From: Aedoeadaptatus urinae
GTDB taxonomy: Bacteria > Bacillota > Clostridia > Tissierellales > Peptoniphilaceae
DNA: 64,000 nucleotides
Direction: 5' to 3'
NCBI RefSeq assembly: GCF_900155585.1
Contig: NZ_LT707417.1
Coordinates: forward strand, 62,001 to 126,000
Position numbers and translations under genes: made by a program. Under the pieces are notes generated by a model. It was not told the origin of the DNA and did not search any database. It worked only from the letters and a program-made list of their open reading frames with translations. Positions 25,391-34,670 of this stretch are shown here, in pieces; the stretch's first letter is position 1; every line of letters begins with the position of its first letter.

Positions 25391-26026
25391 ATGAATAAAG
25401 GAAAAGTTTCGGAAACGGTAATTCGGAGACTTCCGAAATACCATAGATACCTGAGTGAATTGCAAGAAAAGGGCGAAGATCGCATCTCTTCTCAGGAGCT
25501 CAGCGACTTAACCGGCTTTACGGCATCGCAAATTCGCCAGGACTTAAATAATTTCGGCGGCTTCGGTCAACAGGGCTACGGCTACAAGGTGGCCGTGTTG
25601 AAGAAAGAGCTGGAAAATATTTTAGGGATTCCCAAAATTTATAAGACTATTTTAATCGGCGCCGGCCGTTTGGGTACGGTGGTATGCAACTACAAGGGCT
25701 TTTTAGACAGCGGCTTTGAGATCGTCGCCATGTTCGATAAAAGCGACAAGGTCATCGGCAAATCCGTGGGCAATCACGTGGTCCGTCCCGTGGACGAGCT
25801 GGAAGCTTTCATGAAGGAGCATGGGGAAGTGGAGGTTGCCATTTTAACCGTGCCGAAGGAAGGTGCCCAAGCCATCGCCGATCGCCTGGTGAATGCAGGC
25901 ATTCGCGGCATTTGGAATTTTGCGCCGGAGGATTTGGAGGCGCCGGACAGCGTCGTCGTGGAAAATATCCGCCTGACCGACAGTCTGTTGACCTTAAGCT
26001 ACTATCTGACGGAAAACAATCGCTAA
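25391..26026 (+). CDS. rex: redox-sensing transcriptional repressor Rex
   Basis: Rex senses the NADH/NAD+ ratio and represses fermentation and reductive metabolism genes when NADH is low. The 211-residue protein has an N-terminal winged helix (KVSETVIRRLPKYHRYL, then SSQELSDLTGFTASQIRQDL with NFGGFGQQGYGY) and a Rossmann NADH-binding domain with LIGAGRLG. The C-terminus (ENIRLTDSLLTLSYYL) is the swapped helix of the family. The start ATG 25391 follows AAAGGTGA at 11 bases; TTG 25385 is a possible alternative. It is transcribed divergently from the ABC-F gene and ends at a strong terminator. Confidence 0.95.
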   Translation: MNKGKVSETVIRRLPKYHRYLSELQEKGEDRISSQELSDLTGFTASQIRQDLNNFGGFGQQGYGYKVAVLKKELENILGIPKIYKTILIGAGRLGTVVCNYKGFLDSGFEIVAMFDKSDKVIGKSVGNHVVRPVDELEAFMKEHGEVEVAILTVPKEGAQAIADRLVNAGIRGIWNFAPEDLEAPDSVVVENIRLTDSLLTLSYYLTENNR

Positions 26027-26039
26027 TGGATGAAACGAG

Positions 26040-26069
26040 GAGCGAGGAAACTCGCTCTTATTTTTTTTT
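26040..26069 (+). terminator. intrinsic terminator after rex
   Basis: GAGCGAG and CTCGCTC form a perfect stem around GAAA, followed by TTATTTTTTTTT. The RBS of the next gene begins immediately afterwards. Confidence 0.9.
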
Positions 26070-26080
26070 AGGGAGGGGCC

Positions 26081-26860
26081 ATGTTCGATCCGATGATGAC
26101 GCTTGAAAGCGGCCAGTTCCATCACTGGGAGCGGCGAGGCGATTTGATCTGCGCCGTCAGCGGCGACGACGCCCTTTTTCTGAAAGACGGCGCCCTCGTT
26201 CGCGGCGACGACGAGCGGGCGGCGATTTTTTTCGACGAGGGCTACGACTACGACCGGGTGGCCGACGTGGTGATGGCCTCTGAGGATTTAAAGGATCTCG
26301 CGCCCTATTTGCCCCTTCGAATTTTAAAGCAGGATCCCTGGGAAGCCGTGGTGGGCTATATTTTTTCATCAAACAACAATTTGCTTCGCATACGAAAGAG
26401 CGTGCTTGAGCTGTCGCGGACCTACGGAAGAAAGCTCGCCGCCTATGAGGACCTTACAGCCTATGCCCTGCCCAAGCCCGAGGTGCTGTGTGCGCTTTCT
26501 CCCGATGCCATGCGCCTGCTGGGGGCGGGCTACAGGGATAAGTATTTAATCGAAACGGCCCGTCAGGTGGCGGCGGGGGAAGTGGATCTCGCCCGACCCT
26601 ACGAGCTGGATTACGCCGAAGCGAAGAGCTATCTTATGAAGCTTTCCGGCGTGGGGCCCAAGGTGGCGGACTGCATTTTGCTTTTCGGCTACGGAAAAAA
26701 AGACGCCTTTCCCGTGGACGTGTGGATCGAACGTGCCATGGAGCGCTTCGGCGAGTTTCCCTCGAGGCAGGCGGCGTCGGATTATGCCATGGAGCGCTTC
26801 GGCGAGGACGCAGGATACATTCAGCAATTACTTTTTATGAACGAGCGGAGGAAGAAATGA
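26081..26860 (+). CDS. OGG1-type 8-oxoguanine DNA glycosylase/AP lyase
   Basis: This is a 259-residue HhH-GPD superfamily DNA repair enzyme that excises 8-oxoguanine. The family signature SSNNNLLRIRK appears near residues 93-103. The helix-hairpin-helix LSGVGPKVADC carries the catalytic lysine K194, and the aspartate of the GPD motif is D213 (PVDVW). These correspond to K249 and D268 of human OGG1. No C-terminal Cys4 Fe-S cluster is present, which separates it from MutY/Nth. A strong RBS (GGGAGGGG) precedes the ATG. It overlaps the DUF554 gene by ATGA. Confidence 0.88.
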   Translation: MFDPMMTLESGQFHHWERRGDLICAVSGDDALFLKDGALVRGDDERAAIFFDEGYDYDRVADVVMASEDLKDLAPYLPLRILKQDPWEAVVGYIFSSNNNLLRIRKSVLELSRTYGRKLAAYEDLTAYALPKPEVLCALSPDAMRLLGAGYRDKYLIETARQVAAGEVDLARPYELDYAEAKSYLMKLSGVGPKVADCILLFGYGKKDAFPVDVWIERAMERFGEFPSRQAASDYAMERFGEDAGYIQQLLFMNERRKK

Positions 26861-27552
26861 TCGGAGTATTAGCCAATACAGCGGCCGTGGTGCTGCTGTC
26901 TTTTCTCGGCGTCTACGTGGGCAACCGCATCCCGGAGCGGGTGCAGAACCAGATCCTGGTGGCTCTGGCCCTCTGCGCCTCTTTAATGGGGATTCAAATG
27001 GGCATGGAGGCCGACGAATTTATCGTGGTCATCGTCTCCTTGGCTTTGGGCACGGGCCTCGGCGCCGCGTGGGATATCGACGGCGGCCTTGCCCGCTTAG
27101 GCGAGAAGATCGACAGCCGCTTTGAAAAGCCGGGGGAAGACACCGGCGGGCCCATGGCCGCGGCCATTCAGGCGAGTTTGCTCTTTTGCGTGGGCTCCAT
27201 GGCCATCGTAGGCTCCCTGCAGGCGGGGATTTCGGGCAACAACGACACCCTCTTTGTGAAAAGCGTTCTAGACGGGCTCACCGCCCTGGTCATGGCGGCG
27301 GCACTGGGCATCGGCGTCGGCTTTTCCGCCCTGCCCCTTTTGCTCTACCAAGGGGCGCTGGTCCTATTGGCCGGCGCCATCGCCCCCTACATCTCCGACG
27401 CCCTGGTGGCGGATCTTACCTCGGCGGGCGGGATCATGGTCTTTGCCATCGGCCTGGGCATTATGGACATTAAAAAGATTCCCGTGGCCAATATGCTCCC
27501 CGCCTTTGTGGTAGTGATTGTGCTTAGGAGCGCGATGGGGCTGTTTATGTAA
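26857..27552 (+). CDS. DUF554 family membrane protein (YdfK/YqgA-like)
   Basis: This is a 231-residue integral membrane protein with about six or seven hydrophobic segments and the family start (MIGVLANTAAVVLLSFLGVYVGNRIPERV). The conserved central region reads ASLLFCVGSMAIVGSLQAGISGNNDTLFVKSVLDG. Function is unknown. Its start codon overlaps the stop of the glycosylase gene, so the two are translationally coupled, although no functional link is obvious. The much longer upstream frame from 26722 overlaps the glycosylase and is rejected. Confidence 0.88.
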   Translation: MIGVLANTAAVVLLSFLGVYVGNRIPERVQNQILVALALCASLMGIQMGMEADEFIVVIVSLALGTGLGAAWDIDGGLARLGEKIDSRFEKPGEDTGGPMAAAIQASLLFCVGSMAIVGSLQAGISGNNDTLFVKSVLDGLTALVMAAALGIGVGFSALPLLLYQGALVLLAGAIAPYISDALVADLTSAGGIMVFAIGLGIMDIKKIPVANMLPAFVVVIVLRSAMGLFM

Positions 27553-27555
27553 TGC

Positions 27556-27590
27556 AAAAAAGAGAGACTTAATCGTCTCTCTCTTTTTTT
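27556..27590. terminator. bidirectional terminator between the DUF554 gene and nrdG
   Basis: AGAGAGAC and GTCTCTCT form a perfect 8-bp stem with an A-run on one side and TTTTTTT on the other. It serves the convergent genes on both strands. Confidence 0.9.
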
Positions 27591-28075
27591 ATGGCTTTGT
27601 GGGCCTTCAGGCTTTTGGGGATGTCTAAGATGCGTTGGTTTTCGCTGCCGCGGAAGGCGAGTTTTAAATTTTTCTTCGCCTCCACAAAGGGGCCGTCGAC
27701 GAGAACGTCGCAGGCCTCCAGCAGCTTCAGCTTCTCGGGATCGGCGAGGATCTCTTCGAAGGTGAAGCCGGAGTAAATCCACACGGAGGTCGGGATTTCT
27801 TTTTTTACATCCGCCAAAACCTTGTGTAGCCACGTGTTTTCCATAGGTTCGCCGCCTAAAAGGGTGAGGCCCGCGACCTCGGGGCGGCTTAAATATTCGA
27901 TCAATGTCTTCGTCGTCTCCTCCGTCCAAGGATCGCCGTAGCTCGGGTCCTGGTAGGGCTCGTTGAAACAGTTTTTGCACTTGCGGCTGCAACCGGTGAC
28001 GAAGACCGACACGCGAATGCCCGGGCCGTTGGCCACGTCCAGGGGCCGAATTTGTGCGTAGTTGCCGTAGTTCAT
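27569..28075 (-). CDS. nrdG: anaerobic ribonucleotide reductase activating protein
   Basis: NrdG is the radical-SAM activase that places the glycyl radical on NrdD. The 168-residue protein has the CX3CX2C iron-sulfur motif C29-C33-C36 (GCSRKCKNCFN), an N-terminal GPGIRVSVFVTGC segment and the LLGGEPM motif. The start at 28075 lies one base after the nrdD stop, so its translation probably depends on nrdD. A longer in-frame extension runs through nrdD and is rejected. The last bases overlap the terminator stem. Confidence 0.94.
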   Translation of the reverse strand: MNYGNYAQIRPLDVANGPGIRVSVFVTGCSRKCKNCFNEPYQDPSYGDPWTEETTKTLIEYLSRPEVAGLTLLGGEPMENTWLHKVLADVKKEIPTSVWIYSGFTFEEILADPEKLKLLEACDVLVDGPFVEAKKNLKLAFRGSENQRILDIPKSLKAHKAIKKERDD

Positions 28076-28076
28076 C

Positions 28077-30236
28077 TTAAATGTGCAGGACGCGGGCGTT
28101 GATTTCCTTGGTGCGGCCTTCGTTCCAGAAGTTTTCTCCCAAATAGCCGCAGGTTCTGCGAATGACCGTGAGGCGGGCGCGGTCCTTGTTGCCGCATTGG
28201 GGACATTCCCAATCGCCGTCCTCATTGACGGTGATTTCGCCGTCGAAGCCGCATTCGTGGCAGTAGTCGGATTTCGTATTAAATTCCGCATAGGAGATGT
28301 GATCGTAAATGTAGCGCACCATGGTCATGACGGCGTCGATATTGTTGTTCATGTTGGGGATTTCCACGTAGCTGATGCAGCCGCCGGTAGAGATTTTTTG
28401 GAATTCGCTTTCGAAATCGAATTTGTCGAAGGCGTTGATCTCCTCCCGCACGTCCACGTGGTAGCTGTTGGTGTAGTAGCCCTTGTCCGTAATGTCTTCG
28501 ATGTCGCCGAAGGTGGCCTTATCGATGGAGCAGAAGCGGTGGGTCAAAGATTCCGCCGGGGTGCCGTAAAGGGCGAAGCCCAAGCCGGATTCCGCCTTCC
28601 AGCGGTCCACGGCATCTCTCAGGGCGTGCATGACGCGCATGGCGAAGGCGTGACCCTCTTTCGTGGTGTGGGACGTGCCGATGACGCATTTCGTGGCCTC
28701 GTAAAGGCCGATGTAGCCCAGGGACAGGGTGGAGTAGCCGCCTTCCAAATAGTCGGCGATTTTTTCGCCGGGCTCCAGGCGGGCGATGGCGCCGTCTTGC
28801 CAGTGAATGGGGGAGACGTCGCTGGTCACATCCTTCAGGCGATTATAGCGAATCAACAGAGCCTTCTTTACCAGCTCCAGACGCTTGTTCAAGAGCTCGA
28901 AGTAGGCGTCTTCGTCGTGGCCGGCCAAAATGCCGATTTGGGCCAGGTTCACGCTGACCACGCCCATGTTAAAGCGGCCGTCGAATTTGTAATTGCCTTC
29001 GTCGTCCTTCCAGGGGGAAAGGAAGGAGCGGCAGCCCATGGGGGAGAAGACATTGCCCTCGTAGATTTCCTTCATCTTCTTGGCGGAAATATAGTCGGGA
29101 TACATGCGCTTGGCCGTGCAGGTGGCGGCGAGGCGGGTGAGGTAGTAGTAGGGGCTGTCCTCGTGGATGTTGTGTTCGTCCAGGACGTAGATCAGCTTCG
29201 GGAAGGCCGGGGTGACCTTGACCCCTTGTTTGTTTTTAATGCCGTCGATTCGTTGGCGAAGAATTTCTTCCGTAATAAGGGAGGCCTCGTAGGCGTATTC
29301 GCTTTCGGGATCGAAGTACATAAACAGGGTGACGAAGGGCGCTTGACCGTTGGTGGTCATGAGGGTGTTGATTTGGTATTGAATGGTTTGTACGCCCGAT
29401 TTAATTTCCCGCTTCGTGCGGTTCCATGCCACTTTTTCCGCCATGGCCATGTCGGCGGTTTTCATGCCGTAAATGTCCAACTGTTCGGAAATAGAGGCGC
29501 TTAAATATTTTTCGTAGCTTTTGCGCACGTAGGGGGCCAGGATGCGGTCGATGCCGTTAATGGATTGGCCGCCGAATTGGCCGGAAGCCACTTGAGCGAT
29601 GATTTGCGTCGTAATGGTACATGCCGTTTGGAAGCTTTTCGGCGATTCGATCATTTTGCCGTTGACCACGGTACCGTTTTTAAGCATGTCTTCCAGATTG
29701 ATCAAGCAGCAGTTAAACATGGGTTGAATGTAGTAGTCCATGTCGTGAACGTGAATGGCGCCGGAGTCGTGGGCGGTGACGATGTCCGTGGGCAGGATGC
29801 GGCGACGGGCGATGTCCTTGGAGACTTCCCCGGCGATGAGATCCCGTTGGGTGGAGACCACCACGGCGTTTTTGTTGGAGTTTTCATCCATTAGATCCGC
29901 GTCGGAATAAGTCAGCAGGCTTTCGATGGAGGAGTCCGTGGAGTTGTTTTCCCGCTTAAAGGATTGTACCGAGCGGTAGGACTCGTAGGCCTTTGCCGTG
30001 GCGATGTTGTTTTTTTCGATTAGCTTTTCGAAGACCCGCTTTTCCACTTGAAGCACGGTGGAAGGCAAGTCGTGATGTAAAATTTCGTCTTCGATTTCCT
30101 TCGCTACGAGGTCCGCCTGATTTTCCACGAAGTAGCCCGTAGGCGAGTCCATGGCCTTTTCAATGGCGACGACGATTTTCGACCCGTCGAAATCGACGGT
30201 CTCGCCGTTTCTCTTAATAATACGTAAGTTGCTCAT
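28077..30236 (-). CDS. nrdD: anaerobic ribonucleoside-triphosphate reductase, class III
   Basis: NrdD makes deoxynucleotides for DNA synthesis under strict anaerobiosis. The 719-residue protein has an N-terminal ATP-cone (RIIKRNGETVDFDGSKI) for allosteric control, a ten-stranded barrel core, a C-terminal Cys4 zinc site (CHECG..CPQCG), and the glycyl-radical motif RRTCGYLG with the radical glycine at about residue 697. ATG 30236 is chosen because GGAGG lies five bases before it. nrdG follows immediately. The enzyme's oxygen sensitivity supports an obligate anaerobe. Confidence 0.96.
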   Translation of the reverse strand: MSNLRIIKRNGETVDFDGSKIVVAIEKAMDSPTGYFVENQADLVAKEIEDEILHHDLPSTVLQVEKRVFEKLIEKNNIATAKAYESYRSVQSFKRENNSTDSSIESLLTYSDADLMDENSNKNAVVVSTQRDLIAGEVSKDIARRRILPTDIVTAHDSGAIHVHDMDYYIQPMFNCCLINLEDMLKNGTVVNGKMIESPKSFQTACTITTQIIAQVASGQFGGQSINGIDRILAPYVRKSYEKYLSASISEQLDIYGMKTADMAMAEKVAWNRTKREIKSGVQTIQYQINTLMTTNGQAPFVTLFMYFDPESEYAYEASLITEEILRQRIDGIKNKQGVKVTPAFPKLIYVLDEHNIHEDSPYYYLTRLAATCTAKRMYPDYISAKKMKEIYEGNVFSPMGCRSFLSPWKDDEGNYKFDGRFNMGVVSVNLAQIGILAGHDEDAYFELLNKRLELVKKALLIRYNRLKDVTSDVSPIHWQDGAIARLEPGEKIADYLEGGYSTLSLGYIGLYEATKCVIGTSHTTKEGHAFAMRVMHALRDAVDRWKAESGLGFALYGTPAESLTHRFCSIDKATFGDIEDITDKGYYTNSYHVDVREEINAFDKFDFESEFQKISTGGCISYVEIPNMNNNIDAVMTMVRYIYDHISYAEFNTKSDYCHECGFDGEITVNEDGDWECPQCGNKDRARLTVIRRTCGYLGENFWNEGRTKEINARVLHI

Positions 30237-30249
30237 CTCATCCTCCAAA

Positions 30250-30455
30250 AAAATATTTCATCTATCACACCCCGAAGGGATACTTCCTAAAGAAATCGAA
30301 GCCGGCGCTTCGAACGAGATGATTATACTACATCTTGGTAAAAAATGGAAGAAGATCTTAAAAAATATCTATATGTAGTGGCGCGGCAGGAAAGGCTTGT
30401 TTCAGCGGCCGGGTGACGGGTGAGGGCTTTCGTCGGAAATATTGCGGCGAAGGAG
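30250..30455 (-). promoter_or_regulatory. nrdD upstream region with promoter and leader hairpin
   Basis: On the minus strand a TATAAT box lies at about 30322-30327, so transcription would start about 80 nt before the nrdD ATG. The leader contains a perfect 7-bp stem with a CGGC/GCCG tetraloop (TCGAAGC..GCTTCGA, 30296-30313) and a second hairpin around CCCTTCGGGG. Upstream, at about 30364-30379, CTATATGTAGTGG resembles one half-matching NrdR box (11 of 16 consensus positions). No second box at the usual spacing was found, so NrdR control is only a possibility. Confidence 0.35.
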
Positions 30456-30483
30456 TTTACAAGTGGGGAAAGTGTGGTATCAT
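30456..30483 (+). promoter_or_regulatory. groESL promoter
   Basis: TTTACA (30456-30461), a 16-bp spacer, and TATCAT (30478-30483) preceded by TGG as an extended -10. The CIRCE operator begins 12 bp downstream, where HrcA would block initiation. Confidence 0.7.
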
Positions 30484-30494
30484 ATTAAGGAGAG

Positions 30495-30521
30495 CTGGCA
30501 CTCGTTGAGTGCAAGTGCTAA
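30495..30521. promoter_or_regulatory. CIRCE operator (HrcA site)
   Basis: CTGGCACTC, nine bases, then AAGTGCTAA. The consensus is TTAGCACTC-N9-GAGTGCTAA, so there are three substitutions in the 18 arm positions. Its place just downstream of the groESL -10 box is the standard arrangement for HrcA repression relieved by heat shock. hrcA itself is not in the window. Confidence 0.88.
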
Positions 30522-30543
30522 TAAAAATTTCAGGAGGCACATC

Positions 30544-30825
30544 ATGAGCATTAAACCATTAGGTGAACGTGTTGTTATTCAAAAAATAGAGAAAGAAAAT
30601 GTCACGGCCAGCGGCATCGTCTTGCCGGATTCCGCCAAGGAAGAATCCAATGTGGCCACGGTTCTCGCCGTCAGCGAAGAGCTGAAACATTCCGACGAAA
30701 TCCACTGCGACGTGGCGGAAGGCGACAAAGTTATTTACAGTAAATACGCAGGCAACGAAGTGGAAGTGGACGGGGAAAAAGTCATCGTCTTAAAATACCA
30801 AGACCTGCTCGCTAAATTAAACTAA
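30544..30825 (+). CDS. groES: co-chaperonin GroES
   Basis: This 93-residue co-chaperonin caps the GroEL folding chamber. It contains the N-terminal core IKPLGERVVIQ, the mobile loop region (ENVTASGIVLPDSAKEE) with the conserved GIVLP, and the C-terminal VLKYQDLLAKLN. The ATG at 30544 follows AGGAGG; the longer frame from 30442 runs through the promoter and CIRCE. It is 31 bp upstream of groEL in the same operon. Confidence 0.97.
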   Translation: MSIKPLGERVVIQKIEKENVTASGIVLPDSAKEESNVATVLAVSEELKHSDEIHCDVAEGDKVIYSKYAGNEVEVDGEKVIVLKYQDLLAKLN

Positions 30826-30841
30826 GTTTTACTAATAATAG

Positions 30842-32485
<1,644 letters not shown>

Positions 32486-32529
32486 TAAAAAAATCCCCTT
32501 GAAAACAAAGGGATAGAAATAATCAAAGG

Positions 32530-32563
32530 AATCGAGTGAGCTCCGCTTGCTCGATTTTCTTTT
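32530..32563 (+). terminator. probable groESL terminator
   Basis: ATCGAG (32531-32536) and CTCGAT (32550-32555) form a short stem followed by TTTCTTTT. A weaker ATCCC/GGGAT hairpin lies just upstream at 32492-32514. Confidence 0.6.
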
Positions 32564-32654
32564 ACATAAAAACTTTTTCGGGTAAAAATATAGACAGATC
32601 TCCGCACCTCCTGTAAAATAAAACCTTCCGAAATAGAAAGTAAAGGAGAATTTT

Positions 32655-33386
32655 ATGGAAGCAATCAAAAAAGGGCAGCCGCCGAAGCGCTGGCAGGTGT
32701 TTAACGGCGCCCAATTAAAATATATAGCCTTTCTGTCTATGCTCTTGGATCACGTGAACAACGCCATGATCACGCCCTATTTAGACGGCAAAGGCCTCCT
32801 GCTCCATGTAAGCAATGTGCTGAGCATTTTAGGTCGCGTGGCCTTTCCCTTATTTATGTTTTTCCTCGTGGAAGGCTTTTTCAAGACACGCTCCCGAAAA
32901 AAATACCTGATCAATCTGTTGATCTTCGCCATTTTGTCGGAGGTGCCCTTCGATCTCTTTACCTCACGGGAGCTTTTCAACAACAACTGGAACAATATGA
33001 TGTTCACCCTGGCCCTGTCCTTGGCCACTATTTGGATCGTGGACGAAATGAAGGGCCGCCTGGCGAAAAAATCCAAGACCCTGTGGTACGGAGCATCCGT
33101 CCTCGTCGTGGCCGTGATGTGCGCCGTGGCCATGTTTTTCAGCCTGGACTACGACTACCACGCCATTATCGTCGCCTATCTGTTTTATCTTTTCTATGAA
33201 AAGCCCCTTTACGGCGCGGCACTGGGCTATCTGTCCATTATAAAAGAGCTCTATTCCGTGCTTGGCTTTGCCGCCACCCTCACCTACAACGGCGAGCGGG
33301 GCAAGCAGTACAAGTGGTTGAACTACGCCTTTTACCCGGTGCACATTTTGATCCTGGGCCTCCTTCGCGTGGCGCTGAAGATTTAA
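32655..33386 (+). CDS. TraX family membrane protein
   Basis: This is a 243-residue polytopic membrane protein of the TraX family, named after the F-plasmid pilin acetylase. Chromosomal members in Firmicutes are common and of unknown role. The family start is clear (FNGAQLKYIAFLSMLLDHVNNAM). Several hydrophobic helices follow, and the C-terminal YAFYPVHILILGLLRVAL is diagnostic. No conjugation genes are nearby, so a pilin role is unlikely. The RBS AAAGGAG precedes the ATG. It converges with the orphan antitoxin gene. Confidence 0.88.
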   Translation: MEAIKKGQPPKRWQVFNGAQLKYIAFLSMLLDHVNNAMITPYLDGKGLLLHVSNVLSILGRVAFPLFMFFLVEGFFKTRSRKKYLINLLIFAILSEVPFDLFTSRELFNNNWNNMMFTLALSLATIWIVDEMKGRLAKKSKTLWYGASVLVVAVMCAVAMFFSLDYDYHAIIVAYLFYLFYEKPLYGAALGYLSIIKELYSVLGFAATLTYNGERGKQYKWLNYAFYPVHILILGLLRVALKI

Positions 33387-33399
33387 GGGGGAGGCGAGA

Positions 33400-33645
33400 C
33401 TATTTAGCCAGCTCCTCGTAAGCGTGACGGTTTTTCTTTATCAGTCTTTCCGAAACGGCATCGATGCTTTCGTCGTCGGCCGTGGCCGCGCTTTCAAAGT
33501 CTTCATACTTCATGAGGACATAGGTGGGGCGATTGTTTTTTAAGATTAGAGCCGAGCCCGCCTCGTCGACGAGTCGAGTTACTTTCGAAAAGTTTTGATT
33601 GGCCTCTGTCATTGAAATCAGATTTTTTGCATTGATCATCATCAT
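33400..33645 (-). CDS. Phd/YefM-type antitoxin without an adjacent toxin
   Basis: This 81-residue protein has the Phd/YefM DNA-binding fold (NLISMTEANQNFSKVTRLVDEAGSALILKNNRPTYVLM). The C-terminal tail, which in this family wraps the toxin, is present (SERLIKKNRHAYEELAK). No toxin gene lies downstream; its stop is 14 bp from the convergent traX-like gene. It is divergent from a complete antitoxin-toxin pair of the same antitoxin family. The start is the first of three ATGs after AGGAGGG. It could cross-neutralise or regulate the neighbouring pair. Confidence 0.82.
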   Translation of the reverse strand: MMMINAKNLISMTEANQNFSKVTRLVDEAGSALILKNNRPTYVLMKYEDFESAATADDESIDAVSERLIKKNRHAYEELAK

Positions 33646-33663
33646 AATCCCTCCTAATGAAAT

Positions 33664-33693
33664 TATACCATGGTATAGGATGAATTTATCCTA
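33664..33693. promoter_or_regulatory. two overlapping palindromes between divergent antitoxin genes
   Basis: TATACCATGGTATA (33664-33677) is a perfect 14-bp palindrome. Overlapping it, TAGGAT-GAATTT-ATCCTA (33676-33693) is a second perfect dyad. On the minus strand the first palindrome supplies the TATAAT-like -10 of the orphan antitoxin gene. Placement and symmetry fit an antitoxin autoregulatory operator. Confidence 0.65.
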
Positions 33694-33709
33694 GACGAAA
33701 GATAAATCA

Positions 33710-33738
33710 TTGATACGGTGAGCAAATAATGATAAAAT
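33710..33738 (+). promoter_or_regulatory. promoter of the phd-parE pair
   Basis: TTGATA (33710-33715), a 17-bp spacer, and TAAAAT (33733-33738). The RBS AAGGAGGT and the ATG at 33761 follow within about 23 bp. Confidence 0.65.
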
Positions 33739-33760
33739 TACGCCACAAGGAGGTCTTGCT

Positions 33761-34030
33761 ATGATTACCATACGCCCCGTTTCCGATTTGCGGAATCGTT
33801 TTACAGAAATCGAAAAGATTGTACAAAACGGCAATCCCGTTTATTTAACTAAGAATGGTTACGGCACCATGGTTGTGCTGAGCATGGAGGAGTATGCGGC
33901 CCTATCTGAAGATGTAGAAAAGAAATTGGACGAGGCGGATAGAGTGGCGAAGGAGACGACGGCTCGCTACGACGCCGAGGAGGTCTTCGGACGGGTAAAG
34001 GCGAGGATTCGCGATAATGAAAGATTATAA
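33761..34030 (+). CDS. Phd/YefM family antitoxin
   Basis: This 89-residue antitoxin has an N-terminal Phd-type DNA-binding domain (RPVSDLRNRFTEIEKIVQNGNPVYLTKNGYGTMVVLSMEEY). A charged C-terminal segment should neutralise the toxin encoded by the overlapping next gene (14-bp overlap). Its sequence differs clearly from the orphan antitoxin at 33400, so the two are not a recent duplication. It probably represses its own promoter together with the toxin. Confidence 0.9.
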   Translation: MITIRPVSDLRNRFTEIEKIVQNGNPVYLTKNGYGTMVVLSMEEYAALSEDVEKKLDEADRVAKETTARYDAEEVFGRVKARIRDNERL

Positions 34031-34325
34031 GTTGACTTTTCTTCCTTTGTTCGAAGAGGATCTTAATCAAATCGTCGACTATATAAGCTTGCAATTACTA
34101 AACCCGAAAGCGGCCGAAGATCTGGTGGATGAAGTCTACAAGAGTATTATGGAGCGGCTGCCTTTTGCGGAAAATTTCGAAGTGTATCCGAGGAAAAAGG
34201 CCGGGGACCTTCCCTATTACAGAATCTACGTAAAGAATTACGTGGTGTTTTACGTGGTGAAAGGTTCTACGATGGAAGTTCGCCGTCTACTTTATAGTCG
34301 TCGGAGTCGGACGGAACTATTATAA
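34017..34325 (+). CDS. RelE/ParE superfamily toxin
   Basis: This 102-residue toxin has the ParE/RelE fold signature: an N-terminal helical hairpin (YKLTFLPLFEEDLNQIVDYISLQLLNPKAAEDLVDEV) and the strand core PYYRIYVKNYVVFYVVKGSTMEVRRLLYSRRSRTELL. The conserved Y-R-x-x-x-x-N-Y-x-V-F-Y pattern is typical. Target (gyrase or ribosome-bound mRNA) cannot be told from sequence. It overlaps the antitoxin gene, ensuring coupled synthesis. A terminator follows about 70 bp downstream. Confidence 0.88.
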   Translation: MKDYKLTFLPLFEEDLNQIVDYISLQLLNPKAAEDLVDEVYKSIMERLPFAENFEVYPRKKAGDLPYYRIYVKNYVVFYVVKGSTMEVRRLLYSRRSRTELL

Positions 34326-34397
34326 GCGATTATCACGGCATGATTTTAAACACAGTAAAAACAGACAAGCAATCCGTAAAATTTCAAAACGTCCACC

Positions 34398-34425
34398 ATC
34401 CCAAGCACGTCTTGGGATTTTTTTA
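34398..34425 (+). terminator. intrinsic terminator after the toxin-antitoxin pair
   Basis: ATCCCAAG and CTTGGGAT form a perfect 8-bp stem around CACGT, followed by TTTTTT. Confidence 0.9.
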
Positions 34426-34450
34426 TTCCTTAAAATCCTTCTATTCTTCA

Positions 34451-34479
34451 CTGCTTTTCTCCGCTCAAGCGGTTATAAT
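34451..34479 (+). promoter_or_regulatory. promoter of the cobalamin riboswitch-btu operon
   Basis: A perfect TATAAT (34474-34479) has CTGCTT 17 bp upstream as a weak -35. The riboswitch begins within about 10 bp of the expected transcription start. Confidence 0.55.
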
Positions 34480-34484
34480 GGTGG

Positions 34485-34632
34485 CATAGGTTCTTCGGAT
34501 TAAAAGGGAAGTTGCTTGCGGCACGCGGTCCCGCCACTGTAAAGGCCGAGACGCCCATTCACTTCACGGGAAGGATGGAGCGTCGCTCGAGGTCAGAAGC
34601 CAGGATACCTGCCTATGGAAAAAATTTCTTCA
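34485..34632 (+). ncRNA. cobalamin (B12) riboswitch
   Basis: The core landmarks of the cobalamin aptamer are present in order: GGTTCTTCGG, TTAAAAGGGAAG, CCCGCCACTGTAA, CGGGAAGGATGG, AGGTCAGAAGCCAGGATACC and TGCC (B12-box region). It sits between a promoter and the ATG of a lipoprotein substrate-binding gene. Adenosyl- or methylcobalamin binding would be expected to switch off the downstream importer. The expression platform is probably the short stretch before the RBS AGGAGGT, suggesting control of translation initiation. Confidence 0.95.
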
Positions 34633-34670
34633 CGAGGTATGGAGTGGTCCATACAAGATAGGAGGTCTTT

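Noticed and set aside
28083-29504. 473-codon plus-strand open frame opposite nrdD
   Set aside because: It is an antisense shadow of a highly conserved gene in GC-rich DNA, with no RBS and a low-complexity His/Val/Gly composition.
32655-33386. Conjugative element suggested by the TraX gene
   Set aside because: No relaxase, coupling protein or type IV secretion genes occur nearby. Chromosomal TraX-family genes are common in Firmicutes.
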